Assembly: GCA_903970625.1 (NCBI GenBank)
Contig: CAJCJG010000249.1
Location: 1 to 49,903, forward strand
Length of the DNA: 49,903 bases
From: Solirubrobacterales bacterium 70-9
GTDB taxonomy: Bacteria > Pseudomonadota > Alphaproteobacteria > Acetobacterales > Acetobacteraceae
Direction: 5' to 3'
Part shown: piece by piece, positions 1 through 10,571 of the stretch
Layout of the letters: every line of letters starts with the position of its first letter
Position numbering within the stretch: position 1 is the stretch's first letter
The notes under the pieces: generated by a model
The model's database searches: none
What the model saw: the letters and a program-made list of their open reading frames with translations, nothing else
Told to the model about the DNA's origin: nothing
Made by a program: the position numbers and the translations under genes

Positions 1-591
1 CTCCCGAAGCCGGGGCCGGAGCATCGTCCGCAGATCGAAGCCGAAGGGCTCGTGCGGACAGAACTGCTTCAGTTCGTCACCCCGGCGAAGGCCGGGGTCC
101 AGAGCTTGCCCCTGCGAAGGCGGGGGGCCGCGCGAAAGTCGCAGCGGGCGGCTCCTGGATTCCGGCTTTCGCCGGAATGACCAACGTGGAGCGTTTATTC
201 TCTCGCAATCCCAAAGTACCCGCCGCCTCGCCCCGCGCGCGCGGCCCCCGCTCCCCGCCGATCCAGCGGCATAGCAAATCCGACCCAAAATTTTCGACCT
301 GGGAAAAGCCCCTGGCTTGGCGTGCCCATAATGTTACGATATCGCAATAATAATCGCTTCAAGGAGCCGGGCCGGACTTCGCCGGTAAGCCGACATCCAA
401 ACCGATCCACGAGCGGTTGAAACGAAGCAGCGGGCCTGCCGTCGCCGCAAAATTCCCCGGTACTTGTTGTTGGCGGATTCGACAAGATGCGGAAACTACT
501 CAGACGACGGTCTGTGTATTCGTGCCACCGTTGCTGCCACATTCTTTCGGCACGTGTTTCGCGGACGCACAAGACCGTGTTATAGCGTGCC
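1..591. other. Left edge and leader region without a confident gene
   Basis: No complete gene is supported here. On the plus strand, frame 1 is open from the window edge to a TGA at 178-180, but its second half is made by the REP-like element at 75-182, so it could be either the tail of a truncated upstream gene or chance. The minus strand is also open at the edge. From 183 to 591 I see only high-GC spacer. No Shine-Dalgarno sequence stands out ahead of the ATG at 592, so the long gene that follows may have a leaderless or unusual start. Confidence 0.5.
75..182. repeat. REP-like paired palindrome, copy 1
   Basis: Two short palindromes face each other. The left one (about 77-101) has arms CACCCCGGC and GCCGGGGT around GAAG. 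The right one (about 153-181) has arms ATTCCGGC and GCCGGAAT around TTTC. The interior carries CGCGAAAGTC. The whole unit recurs in inverted orientation at 15722-15803, with about 20 extra bases in this copy. Such CCGGCGAAGGCCGG palindromes are common intergenic repeats in Alphaproteobacteria (established knowledge). They usually lie just past gene ends. Confidence 0.85.
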
Positions 592-3500
592 ATGGCCGCA
601 AAAGATCGGGCACCCGCTTCCCCGTCGCATTCTCCTCCGGCACGCCCTGCGGCGTCGGAAGGGGCCGCGCCGGCCAAGGATGCCAGCTTTCTCGTCGTCG
701 GTATCGGCGCCTCCGCCGGCGGACTGGAGGCGAGCCGACGCCTGCTGGATACCTTGCCCGCCGGCGGCGGCGCCGCGTTCATCCTGGTGCAGCACCTCGA
801 CCCGACACACCAGAGTCTGATGGTGGAATTGCTCAGCAATCACTCCACGATGCCGGTGATCCAGGCCCGCAACGGCATGTTGCTGGAACCCGACCATGTG
901 TACGTGATCCCGCCGGGCACGTATCTGTCGGTGTCGGGCGGCGCGCTGCTGGTGTCCGAGCCGCAGGCGCGGCACGGGGCGCGGCTGCCGTTCGATTTCC
1001 TGTTGCGGTCGCTGGCAGCGGAATTCGGCCCCCGCGCCGTCGGCATCGTGCTGTCGGGCACGGGCGCGGACGGCAGCATCGGCGCGAAAGCGATCAAAAT
1101 GGCCGGCGGCTTTATGATCGCGCAAGACCCGAAGCAAGCGGCCTACGACGGCATGCCCCGCAGCGCGATCACCACCGGATGCGTGGACCGTGTGTTGCCG
1201 ATCGTGGACATGCCGGCGGCGCTGGCCGCCCTGGCATCCGGCCAGGCGAGCGCCCCCGTCGGCGACGGCACCGAGGGGGCAGCGGAGCCGTCCGGCACTT
1301 TGCGCGCCATCCTCGAACTGCTGCACGACCGCACAGGCCATGATTTCCGGCTGTACAAGCCCGGTACCATGGAACGCCGCATCGAACGCCGCATGGCCAT
1401 CGCGGGCATCGACACGAATGATATGGACCGCTACCTCGCCGCGCTGCAAAACGACGGCGGCGAGCGCGATCTGCTGGCCAAGGACCTCTTGATTCACGTG
1501 ACCAGCTTCTTCCGCGACCCGAAAGTGTTCGACGACCTCGCCGAGAAGACCATTCCGGCGATGCTGGAAGGCCGGCCGCTCGATCAGCCGATTCGAATCT
1601 GGGTGCCAGGATGCAGCACCGGCGAGGAGGTTTATTCGCTGGCGATTCTGTTCCGCGAGCAGATTGCCGCCCTCAAGCGCGAAATCAAATTGCAGATCTT
1701 TGCCTCGGACATCGACCCCGAGGCCGTCATCGCCGCGCGCGAGGGGCTGTATCCGCACACGATCGAGAGCACCGTCTCGCCGCCGAGGCTCGCCCGCTTC
1801 TTCGCGCGGGAGGAGCAGGGCTACCGGGTGCTGCCGGAATTGCGGTCGCTGGTGGTGTTCGCGGCGCAGGACGTGCTGGCCGATCCCCCGTTCTCGCGCC
1901 TCGATTTCATCTCGTGCCGGAACCTGATGATTTATCTGGGGCCGGAGGCGCAGGCCAAGGTGATCGCGCTGTTCAATTTCGCGCTGCGCGACGGTGGCCT
2001 GCTGCTGCTTGGCAGTTCCGAGACGGCCGGCAACCTGGACGGCCGGTTCGAGGTGGTGTCGAAGGCAAATCGCCTGTATCGCCACAGCGGTCGTCCCCGG
2101 CCGGGCGATCTGGGATTCGTCCTGGGCGCCGCCGCGGCCCGCCTGCCGATACGCGCGGGCTTGTCGCCCCTGCCGTCGCGCCAGATCGTGCTGGCCGAGT
2201 TGTGCCGCAAGCTGGTGATGGACGCCTACGCCCCCGCCGCTGTCCTGGTGAACCGCAAGCTGGAGGCGCTGTATTCCATCGGGCCGACCGACCGCTACCT
2301 GCAAGTGCCATCCGGGCACCCGACGCAGGAGGTGCTGGCGATGGCCCGCCCCGAACTGCGGACCAAGTTGCGCTCGGCGATCCATCAGGCGACCGAAAAC
2401 AATGCCCGCGTGATCGTGCCCGGCGGCCGAACGGCCGGCGACGGCCAGTCGGTCGCGTTCAATATCGACGTGCGGCCCGTGACCGGCGACAGCGAAGCCT
2501 GGCTGCTGATCTGCTTCATGGATCGGCCGAAGTCCGACCGTGCGCCCAGCCGCCCTGTGTCGTCGCGCGATTCCCCGCGCATCGCCGACCTGGAACACGA
2601 ACTCGCCGCCACGCGCCTGGAACTGCAAGGTGCCATCCACAATCTGGAACTCTCGAACGAGGACCAGAAGGCGATCAACGAAGAAGCCTTGTCGGTTCAG
2701 GAGGAATACCAGTCCACCAATGAGGAGCTGCTGACCTCCAAGGAGGAATTGCAGTCGCTGAACGAAGAACTCACCGCCCTGAACAGCCAGTTGCAGGAAA
2801 CGCTGGAGCGGCAGCGGACGACATCGAACGATTTGCAGAATGTTCTCTACAGCACCGATGTCGCGACGCTGTTCCTGGATTCGCAGTTGAATATCCGCTT
2901 CTTCACCCCCGCCACCAAGGCGCTGTTCAGCGTCATCCCCGGCGACGTCGGCCGCCCGCTCGCCGACCTCAGTTCGTTGGCGGCGGACGGGACGCTGCTG
3001 GCCGATGCCCAGACCGTGCTGACCACCCGACAGTCGAACGAGCGCGAAATCGAGGCACGGCAGGGCACCTGGTACGTGCGTCGCATCTCGCCCTACCGAA
3101 CACAGGAGAACGGGGTCGAGGGCGTGGTGATCACGTTCGTGGACATCACCGAGCGCCGGCATATCGCCGATGCGCTGGAGGCGGCCAAGCGGCGGGCGGA
3201 GACGGCGAGCATCGCGAAGTCCCGCTTCCTGGCAGCCGCAAGCCACGATCTGCGCCAGCCGCTGCAAACCCTGACGCTGTTGCAAGGATTGCTGGAAATG
3301 AGCGTTACGGGAGATCGGGCGACCAATCTCGTGAGCCGCCTGGGCGAGACCCTGGCGTCGATGACCGGGATGCTGAACACATTGCTCGATATCAACCAGA
3401 TCGATTCCGGGACAGTCCACGCGGAGCCGATCGACTTCCCGATTAGCGACCTGCTGGAGCGGCTGCGCGACGAGTTCGCCTATTACGCGGAGTCCAAGGG

Positions 3501-4989
3501 CCTGGAGCTGCGTGTCGTTCGTTGCGGCCTGAGCGTTCACAGCGATCCCACGCTGCTTGAGCAGATGCTCCGCAACTTGCTTTCCAATGCGATGAAATAC
3601 ACCCAGCGCGGCACGGTGCTGCTGGGCTGCCGCCGGCGCGGCGAGACAGTGTCGATCGAAGTCTGGGATACCGGCATCGGCATCGCCGACCAGGATTTTC
3701 AAGCGATCTTCGAGGAATATCATCAGGTCGACAACGCGGCACGCGAGCGGTCCCGCGGTCTTGGCCTTGGTCTGTCCATCGTACAGCGGCTGGGCAATCT
3801 GCTGGGCCATCGCGTCGGCGTCCGCTCGCGGCTGGGCAAGGGTTCGGTCTTCTCCATCGAGGTGCCAACCGTGGCCGTGGCCGGAAAGGCAGAGCGACCT
3901 GTCGCCGATGGCAAGGTCGAGGTCCCGCAAGCCCGTGCGGGCTCGATACTGGTGATCGAGGACGACCCCGAAATGCGGGATTTGCTGGCGCTCGTGCTCA
4001 CCGACGACGGCCAGCGTGTGTCGGTGGCACCGGACGGCGCCAGCGCGATCGATATGGTGTCGCGCGGGGTCGTGCGGCCCGACCTCCTTCTGGCCGACTA
4101 TAATTTACCGCATGGGATGACCGGCCTGCAATGCGCGGTCAAGCTGCGCCAACTGACGCGGCGCGCCATTCCGGCCATCATTCTATCCGGCGACATCTCC
4201 ACCGGAACCTTGCGCGATGTGATGGAGCAGGGGTGCGAGCAGCTCAGCAAGCCCGTCAAACTGAAGGATCTGCGGGCGGCCATCCAGCGCCTGTTGCCGT
4301 CGGGTGGCGCTTTGGCCGGCTCGCCCGAAGTGTCGCCGCCGACCGAGGCGCAAGCGGGCTCGGCCCTGATCTTCGTCGTCGATGACGAGAACCATGTGCG
4401 CCAGGGTCTGCGCGAGGTGCTGGAGCAGGATGGCCGCGCGGTCGAGGTGTTCGGATCGAGCGAGGCGTTTCTGGATGCCTACCGGCCGGGGCGACCGGGC
4501 TGCCTGCTGATCGACGCCTATCTCCCAGGCATGGACGGCTTCCAGTTGCTCCAGCGGCTCAGCGAGGACGGCCATGCGTTGCCCTCGATCATGATAACGG
4601 GCAACAGCGATGTGCGCATGGCGGTGCGGGCGATGAAGGCGGGGGCGTTGGACTTTATCGAGAAGCCGATCACCCGCGACGAATTGCTGTCCAGCGTCGA
4701 GCGCGCGCTGGAACAGTCGCGCGATGCCACCAAGCGGGCCGACTGGCACCGGGACGCGGCGGATCGCCTGGCCGGCCTCACGCGGCGGCAGCGCGAGATC
4801 ATGGCGATGGTATTGGCGGGCAAGCCGAACAAGAACATTGCCGCCGACCTCGGCATCAGCCAGCGCACGGTGGAGAACCATCGCGCCTCGATTATGAAGA
4901 AGACCGGCGCGAAATCCTTGCCCGCGTTGGCGCGGCTTGCGCTCGCCGCTGCCTCGGGCGGCGACATGGATACGATCGCTCCGGAGTAG
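592..4989 (+). CDS. CheB-CheR-PAS-histidine kinase-REC-REC-LuxR fusion protein
   Basis: A 1465-residue cytosolic signalling protein with no membrane segment. Order of domains: CheB methylesterase (about 30-215; triad Ser41, His68, Asp160), CheR methyltransferase (about 235-500; SAM motif PGCSTGEE near 339 and SCRNLMIYL near 441), a Glu/Leu-rich coiled coil (about 663-750), PAS (about 755-855), HisKA with phospho-His885 in SHDLRQP, an HATPase to about 1093, receiver 1 (phospho-Asp1169), receiver 2 (phospho-Asp1308) and a LuxR-type HTH at 1396-1455 (RTVENHRASIM). CheB-CheR-PAS-kinase fusions are known. Here a FixJ-like output regulator (REC-LuxR) is also fused, so sensing, phosphotransfer and DNA binding sit on one chain. 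The ATG at 592 is the first start ahead of the CheB domain; the ribosome-binding site is weak. No other chemotaxis genes are in the window, so it probably controls transcription rather than motility. Confidence 0.93.
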   Translation: MAAKDRAPASPSHSPPARPAASEGAAPAKDASFLVVGIGASAGGLEASRRLLDTLPAGGGAAFILVQHLDPTHQSLMVELLSNHSTMPVIQARNGMLLEPDHVYVIPPGTYLSVSGGALLVSEPQARHGARLPFDFLLRSLAAEFGPRAVGIVLSGTGADGSIGAKAIKMAGGFMIAQDPKQAAYDGMPRSAITTGCVDRVLPIVDMPAALAALASGQASAPVGDGTEGAAEPSGTLRAILELLHDRTGHDFRLYKPGTMERRIERRMAIAGIDTNDMDRYLAALQNDGGERDLLAKDLLIHVTSFFRDPKVFDDLAEKTIPAMLEGRPLDQPIRIWVPGCSTGEEVYSLAILFREQIAALKREIKLQIFASDIDPEAVIAAREGLYPHTIESTVSPPRLARFFAREEQGYRVLPELRSLVVFAAQDVLADPPFSRLDFISCRNLMIYLGPEAQAKVIALFNFALRDGGLLLLGSSETAGNLDGRFEVVSKANRLYRHSGRPRPGDLGFVLGAAAARLPIRAGLSPLPSRQIVLAELCRKLVMDAYAPAAVLVNRKLEALYSIGPTDRYLQVPSGHPTQEVLAMARPELRTKLRSAIHQATENNARVIVPGGRTAGDGQSVAFNIDVRPVTGDSEAWLLICFMDRPKSDRAPSRPVSSRDSPRIADLEHELAATRLELQGAIHNLELSNEDQKAINEEALSVQEEYQSTNEELLTSKEELQSLNEELTALNSQLQETLERQRTTSNDLQNVLYSTDVATLFLDSQLNIRFFTPATKALFSVIPGDVGRPLADLSSLAADGTLLADAQTVLTTRQSNEREIEARQGTWYVRRISPYRTQENGVEGVVITFVDITERRHIADALEAAKRRAETASIAKSRFLAAASHDLRQPLQTLTLLQGLLEMSVTGDRATNLVSRLGETLASMTGMLNTLLDINQIDSGTVHAEPIDFPISDLLERLRDEFAYYAESKGLELRVVRCGLSVHSDPTLLEQMLRNLLSNAMKYTQRGTVLLGCRRRGETVSIEVWDTGIGIADQDFQAIFEEYHQVDNAARERSRGLGLGLSIVQRLGNLLGHRVGVRSRLGKGSVFSIEVPTVAVAGKAERPVADGKVEVPQARAGSILVIEDDPEMRDLLALVLTDDGQRVSVAPDGASAIDMVSRGVVRPDLLLADYNLPHGMTGLQCAVKLRQLTRRAIPAIILSGDISTGTLRDVMEQGCEQLSKPVKLKDLRAAIQRLLPSGGALAGSPEVSPPTEAQAGSALIFVVDDENHVRQGLREVLEQDGRAVEVFGSSEAFLDAYRPGRPGCLLIDAYLPGMDGFQLLQRLSEDGHALPSIMITGNSDVRMAVRAMKAGALDFIEKPITRDELLSSVERALEQSRDATKRADWHRDAADRLAGLTRRQREIMAMVLAGKPNKNIAADLGISQRTVENHRASIMKKTGAKSLPALARLALAAASGGDMDTIAPE

Positions 4990-5097
4990 GTCGTCTCCGT
5001 CGCTGCCGTAGCGGCGGCGGCGAGCGCAACTCCTGTTTGCGGCGCCACACCCATGGCGGCTTGACGCATTATTTTCGCGGTCGCGAGCGCGTTGCAC

Positions 5098-5122
5098 GGA
5101 ACCAAGTGAGAGGTTGGTCATT
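5098..5122 (+). promoter_or_regulatory. Candidate EcfG-type general stress promoter
   Basis: GGAAC at 5098-5102 and CATT at 5119-5122 are separated by 16 bases, close to the alphaproteobacterial EcfG consensus GGAAC-N16/17-CGTT (one mismatch in the -10). It lies about 80 bases ahead of the DUF3309 gene, which is followed by an entericidin-like gene. Both kinds of small gene are plausible members of a general stress regulon. The assignment is by eye and unscored. Confidence 0.45.
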
Positions 5123-5202
5123 TTATGAGAACTTAGTCATCAGTCGCGAAGCGAACCGGCGAAGCGCGCGAGGCGGTTGGCCTGTTCTTGGGAGTGGATT
5201 GT

Positions 5203-5361
5203 ATGAGCGTCGGTACCATTCTCCTCGTTATCTTGGTGCTGATTTTGATCGGTGCCTTGCCGACTTGGCCGTACAGCGGCGGTTGGGGTTATTACCCGAG
5301 TGGGGGGCTGGGATTCTTACTCGTCGTGGTTGTGATCCTTGTCCTTATCGGACGGATTTAG
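5203..5361 (+). CDS. DUF3309 family small membrane protein
   Basis: A 52-residue protein that matches the DUF3309 pattern throughout: MSVGTILLVILVLILIGALP, then a short turn with TWPYSGGWGYYPSGG, then a second hydrophobic helix ending in LIGRI. Two membrane segments (about 4-20 and 31-50) are joined by an aromatic/glycine loop. TTGGGAG lies 9-10 bases before the ATG and serves as ribosome-binding site. The family's function is unknown; members are frequent in Alphaproteobacteria beside stress genes, which fits the candidate EcfG promoter just upstream. Confidence 0.85.
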   Translation: MSVGTILLVILVLILIGALPTWPYSGGWGYYPSGGLGFLLVVVVILVLIGRI

Positions 5362-5424
5362 CTGCCGCTGTTGCTTCACTTCGTGCCTGCTTCCGAAGCA
5401 ACCTGTTCATAGGAGCTATTTGAT

Positions 5425-5877
5425 ATGCGTATGAGAACGACCACCGCCTTGACGCTGCTCGCGCTGCTGGCCGCCGCCCCGCTGCTCGCCGCCTGCCACA
5501 CGACGGCCGGCGCCGGCGAGGACATCTCGAAGACCGGTCAGGTCATCGAAAAGAGCGCAGACAAAGCCGCGCCGTGGGCGAGGCGCAGGCCATTGCCGCG
5601 CTCAAACTCGGGTTGGCTTATCCGCCGTCCCGCGCACCCCGCCCATAGCGGCGTTCGAGCGCCTCGATCACATCCTGCCCCTGATCGAGCAGGAACGTTC
5701 GCAGCCGCGTGTGGACCGGCAGCAGCGGCATCGCGCGGCGATGCCCCACGAACCATTGGCGCATCAATGGAAACCCAGCGACCGGCAGCGTCCGCACCAG
5801 CCCGAGTGCCAACTCCAGCACAATCGTGTGGCGCGAAATCAGCGCGATCCCCATGCCGGCCATCACCGCCTGCTTGA
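5425..5877 (+). CDS. Entericidin A/B-family lipoprotein with abnormal C-terminal extension
   Basis: Residues 1-50 are a normal entericidin: signal peptide to a lipobox ending LLAAC (Cys24), then GEDISKTGQVIEKSADKAAP. Entericidins are tiny membrane lipoproteins linked to stress and a toxin/antidote function. Family members normally stop about here, at base 5574. In this copy no stop occurs, and the frame runs another 100 residues of low-complexity Arg/Pro-rich sequence to 5877, antisense to cbbR. Either the stop codon was lost, or a small indel moved the frame; in another frame a stop occurs at about 5645. The extension is unlikely to be functional. The gene lies 63 bases after the DUF3309 gene and probably shares its promoter. 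Confidence 0.65.
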   Translation: MRMRTTTALTLLALLAAAPLLAACHTTAGAGEDISKTGQVIEKSADKAAPWARRRPLPRSNSGWLIRRPAHPAHSGVRAPRSHPAPDRAGTFAAACGPAAAASRGDAPRTIGASMETQRPAASAPARVPTPAQSCGAKSARSPCRPSPPA

Positions 5878-6562
5878 TCGTCTCGTTGCTGCTGGTGGTC
5901 ATGGCCACGCGCGGCGCGAAGCCAGCGTCCCGGCACATCGTATCCAGCAACCCGCGCGTGCCGGACCCGTCCTCCCGCGCGATGAACCGCTCCCCTGCCA
6001 AAACCGCCGGCACCATCTCGGGCGCCGTCGTCCACGGATGGTCGGGGGCTGCGATGATCACGGACGGATGGGCGGCGAACGGCGTCGCCAGCAGATCGGC
6101 CGATTCAGCCGGCCGTCCCATGACAGCAAGGTCGATCTCGCCACGCCCCAGCGCCTCGGCGATTTCCCGCCGGTTGCCGTCGCGCAGATGGATGGCGACG
6201 GCCGGATAGGTGCGCTGGAAGCGCGCGAGCATGTGCGGCACCAGATATTTGGCGGTCGAGATCGCGCCGATGGAAATGCGCCCGCCGCCCGCGCCGCGCA
6301 GCGCCGACATCGCCTGATCCGCGTCGGTCAGCGCCTGCAACGCCGTCCGCGCATAGGCCAGCAGCGCCCCGCCCGCGTCGGTCAGGGAGACTTTCTTGCC
6401 GATCCGTTCGAAGAGGGAAAAGCCGGACAGCCCCTCGATCTGCCGAATTTGGAACGAGACCGCCGCAGGGGAGATATGCAGGCGTTCCGCCGCCCGCGCG
6501 AAGGACTGTGCCTGCGAGGCTTCGACGAAAATCTGCAACTGCCGGAAGGTCACGTTTCGCAT
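5618..6562 (-). CDS. cbbR: LysR-family regulator of Calvin-cycle genes, CbbR
   Basis: A 314-residue LysR-type activator with an N-terminal winged helix-turn-helix (about 1-62, containing SFARAAERLHISPAAVSFQI) and a C-terminal periplasmic-binding-protein-like effector domain (about 90-300). It is transcribed divergently from cbbL with a 102-base gap, the standard arrangement for CbbR, which activates cbb operons in response to metabolites such as RuBP or NADPH (family knowledge). The identification as CbbR rests mainly on this position; the length is typical. Its 3' end overlaps, on the opposite strand, the aberrant tail of the entericidin frame. Confidence 0.9.
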   Translation of the reverse strand: MRNVTFRQLQIFVEASQAQSFARAAERLHISPAAVSFQIRQIEGLSGFSLFERIGKKVSLTDAGGALLAYARTALQALTDADQAMSALRGAGGGRISIGAISTAKYLVPHMLARFQRTYPAVAIHLRDGNRREIAEALGRGEIDLAVMGRPAESADLLATPFAAHPSVIIAAPDHPWTTAPEMVPAVLAGERFIAREDGSGTRGLLDTMCRDAGFAPRVAMTTSSNETIKQAVMAGMGIALISRHTIVLELALGLVRTLPVAGFPLMRQWFVGHRRAMPLLPVHTRLRTFLLDQGQDVIEALERRYGRGARDGG

Positions 6563-8137
<1,575 letters not shown>

Positions 8138-8149
8138 GAGCATCGCGCC

Positions 8150-8563
8150 ATGAAACTCACGCAGGGCCAATTCTCGTTCCTGCCCGACCTGTCCGATGCG
8201 GAAATCACCTTGCAGGTGCAATACGCGCTGGAAAACGGCTGGGCCGTCGCCATCGAACACACGTCCGACCCGCACCCGCGCAACGTCTATTGGAACATGT
8301 GGGGCAACCCGATGTTCGACCTGCGCGACGCTGCCGGCGTGATGATGGAACTGAAGGCATGCCGTGCCGAACACAATGACGAATACATCAAGATCATCGC
8401 TTTCGACAGCCGCAAGGGCTGGGAATCCGTGCGGATGAGCTTCATCGTCAATCGCCCCGCATTCGAGCCCGGTTTCGAGCTGGTGCGCACCGAAGGCCCC
8501 GGCCGCAACCTCGGCTACCAGTTGCGCAGCTTCGCGACCTCCCGCCCGCCTGTGGCGCCGTGA
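8150..8563 (+). CDS. cbbS: RuBisCO small subunit, form IC
   Basis: 137 residues, normal for red-type small subunits, which carry a C-terminal beta-hairpin extension that green-type subunits lack. Features include [11 protein letters not shown] at the N-terminus and [14 protein letters not shown] in the middle. It caps the large-subunit octamer in the L8S8 hexadecamer. The gene begins 12 bases after cbbL, with GGAGC as ribosome-binding site, and ends one base before the cbbX start, so translation is probably coupled. Confidence 0.97.
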   Translation: MKLTQGQFSFLPDLSDAEITLQVQYALENGWAVAIEHTSDPHPRNVYWNMWGNPMFDLRDAAGVMMELKACRAEHNDEYIKIIAFDSRKGWESVRMSFIVNRPAFEPGFELVRTEGPGRNLGYQLRSFATSRPPVAP

Positions 8564-8564
8564 C

Positions 8565-9461
8565 ATGAACGACTCCGCGGCGCCTCAAACCGTCGATCTG
8601 GAGGCGCTGTACCAGGGGTCCAGCGTCGCCGACGTGCTGGCCTCGCTCGACAACGAGCTGGTCGGGCTGGTGCCGGTGAAAACCCGGATTCGCGAAGTCG
8701 CGGCGCTACTGCTGGTGGAAAAGGCGCGGCGAGCCGTCGGGTTGCAGGCCGAGCCGCCGTCGCTGCATATGTGCTTCACCGGCAACCCCGGCACCGGCAA
8801 GACAACGGTTGCGCAGCGCATCGCCACCATCCTGCACCAGCTCGGCTACATCCGCCGCAACCACGTTGTCAGCGTGACGCGCGACGATCTGGTGGGCCAG
8901 TATATCGGCCATACCGCGCCGAAGACCAAGGAAGTGCTGAAAAAAGCGATGGGTGGCGTGCTGTTCATCGACGAGGCGTACTACCTGTACCGGCCCGAGA
9001 ACGAGCGCGATTACGGCCAGGAGGCCATCGAAATTCTGTTGCAGGTCATGGAGGACCGGCGCGACGACCTCGTGGTCGTGCTCGCCGGCTACAAGGACCG
9101 GATGGACACGTTTTTCCGCAGCAACCCCGGCATGGCCTCCCGCGTCGCGCACCACATCGACTTCCCCGACTATTCGGCCGACGAACTGCTGTGCATTGCC
9201 AACATAATGCTGGAAAAAATGCACTATGCGCTTTCGGTGGACGGGCAGGGCGCGATGCGCGACTATATCGAACGGCGGATGCAACAGCCGCGATTCTCCA
9301 ACGCGCGCTCCATCCGCAACGCGCTGGATCGGGCGCGGCTGCGGCAGGCCAACCGGCTGTTCGCCGGGCGGGCGACTCCGGTCGCCGTCGAAGCCTTGCA
9401 GACGATTACGGAGGATGACGTCCGGGCCAGTCGCGTGTTCACACAGGTGCGCCCGGCTTGA
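8565..9461 (+). CDS. cbbX: Red-type RuBisCO activase CbbX (AAA+)
   Basis: 298 residues. An AAA+ ATPase that releases inhibitory sugar phosphates by tugging on the C-terminal tail of red-type CbbL. Walker A is GNPGTGKT at 73-80; Walker B is LFIDEA with Asp136 and Glu137. An arginine-rich segment follows (about residues 225-275). Its presence supports the form IC assignment of CbbL. It starts one base after the cbbS stop and is followed 20 bases later by cbbF with a strong GGGGAGGGG ribosome-binding site. Confidence 0.97.
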   Translation: MNDSAAPQTVDLEALYQGSSVADVLASLDNELVGLVPVKTRIREVAALLLVEKARRAVGLQAEPPSLHMCFTGNPGTGKTTVAQRIATILHQLGYIRRNHVVSVTRDDLVGQYIGHTAPKTKEVLKKAMGGVLFIDEAYYLYRPENERDYGQEAIEILLQVMEDRRDDLVVVLAGYKDRMDTFFRSNPGMASRVAHHIDFPDYSADELLCIANIMLEKMHYALSVDGQGAMRDYIERRMQQPRFSNARSIRNALDRARLRQANRLFAGRATPVAVEALQTITEDDVRASRVFTQVRPA

Positions 9462-9481
9462 CGGCGTAAGGGGAGGGGGCG

Positions 9482-10558
9482 ATGCCACATCGCCGCGCAA
9501 CGTTCAGCAAGTTCATCATCGAAAACATGCGCCGCCAAGGTGGGCAAGACGCAGACCTCGCCAGCCTGCTGAACGACGTGATGACCGCCTGCAAACTGAT
9601 CGCCGCCGCAGTCTCCCGAAATCCGCTTGACACGGTTGGGCCGGGGGCCACCGTGCCGAACGTGCAGGGCGAGGAACAGAAGCCGCTCGACCGCATCGCC
9701 AACGAAATCATGCTGGAGGCGTGCGAGTACGGCGGGCAGTTGTGCGGCATGGTCTCCGAGGAAATGGAGCATCCGGCGCGGATTCCTGACGGCTATCCCC
9801 GTGGCCGCTACCTGCTTGTGTTCGACCCGCTGGACGGTTCGTCGAACATCGACATCAACATGACGGTCGGCACCATCTTCTCCGTGCTGCGAGCGCCGGT
9901 GGGAGTGACGGAGCCGACGACTGCCGACTTCCTGCAACCCGGCACGGCGCAGGTGGCGGCCGGATATGCCCTCTACGGCCCGGTCTCGATGCTGGTCGTC
10001 ACCCTCGGCGACGGCGTGCATGGGTTCACGCTGAATCGCGATATCGGCGCCTACACGCTGACGCACCCGAACATGAAGATTCCGCCGTCCGCCAACGAGT
10101 TTGCCATCAACGCCTCCAACGCGCGCCATTGGGAGCCACCGGTGCGGCGCTATGTGGAGGAGTGCGTGGAAGGCAAGGCGGGGCCGCGCGGCGCCGATTT
10201 CAACATGCGCTGGATCGCCTCGATGGTCGCGGAAGTGCATCGCATCCTGATCCGGGGCGGGCTTTTCATGTATCCCCGCGACACCAAGGACGTCTCGCGC
10301 CCCGGCCGCCTGCGCCTGATGTACGAAGCGAACCCGATGGCGATGCTGGTCGAGCAGGCGGGCGGCGCGGCCTCCACCGGTCGGCTGCGCATCCTCGGCA
10401 TCGCGCCCACCGACATCCACCAGCGCGTGCCGGTCGTCCTCGGCTCGCGCGACGAGGTCGAACGGCTGGTGAACTACCATGCCGCCTATGATCGCGGCGA
10501 GGACACGCGGTTCGAGGCGCCGCTATTCAACGCTCGCTCGCTTTTCCGCAGCGCCTGA
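9482..10558 (+). CDS. cbbF: Class I fructose-1,6-bisphosphatase
   Basis: 358 residues. Hydrolyses fructose 1,6-bisphosphate (and often sedoheptulose 1,7-bisphosphate in cbb operons) in the regenerative phase of the Calvin cycle. The metal-binding signature [12 protein letters not shown] is present near residue 118, and the upstream acidic VSEEMEH supplies further metal ligands. Length and position between cbbX and the phosphoribulokinase gene fit the operon copy cbbF. Start ATG 9482 has an excellent GGGGAGGGG ribosome-binding site. Confidence 0.95.
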   Translation: MPHRRATFSKFIIENMRRQGGQDADLASLLNDVMTACKLIAAAVSRNPLDTVGPGATVPNVQGEEQKPLDRIANEIMLEACEYGGQLCGMVSEEMEHPARIPDGYPRGRYLLVFDPLDGSSNIDINMTVGTIFSVLRAPVGVTEPTTADFLQPGTAQVAAGYALYGPVSMLVVTLGDGVHGFTLNRDIGAYTLTHPNMKIPPSANEFAINASNARHWEPPVRRYVEECVEGKAGPRGADFNMRWIASMVAEVHRILIRGGLFMYPRDTKDVSRPGRLRLMYEANPMAMLVEQAGGAASTGRLRILGIAPTDIHQRVPVVLGSRDEVERLVNYHAAYDRGEDTRFEAPLFNARSLFRSA

Positions 10559-10571
10559 GCGAAGCTTCGGG

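Noticed and set aside
580-3930. 1116-residue open frame on the minus strand under the CheB-CheR kinase gene
   Set aside because: Low-complexity Arg/Gln/His composition typical of a shadow frame in GC-rich coding DNA, and it is fully antisense to a gene with clear domains.
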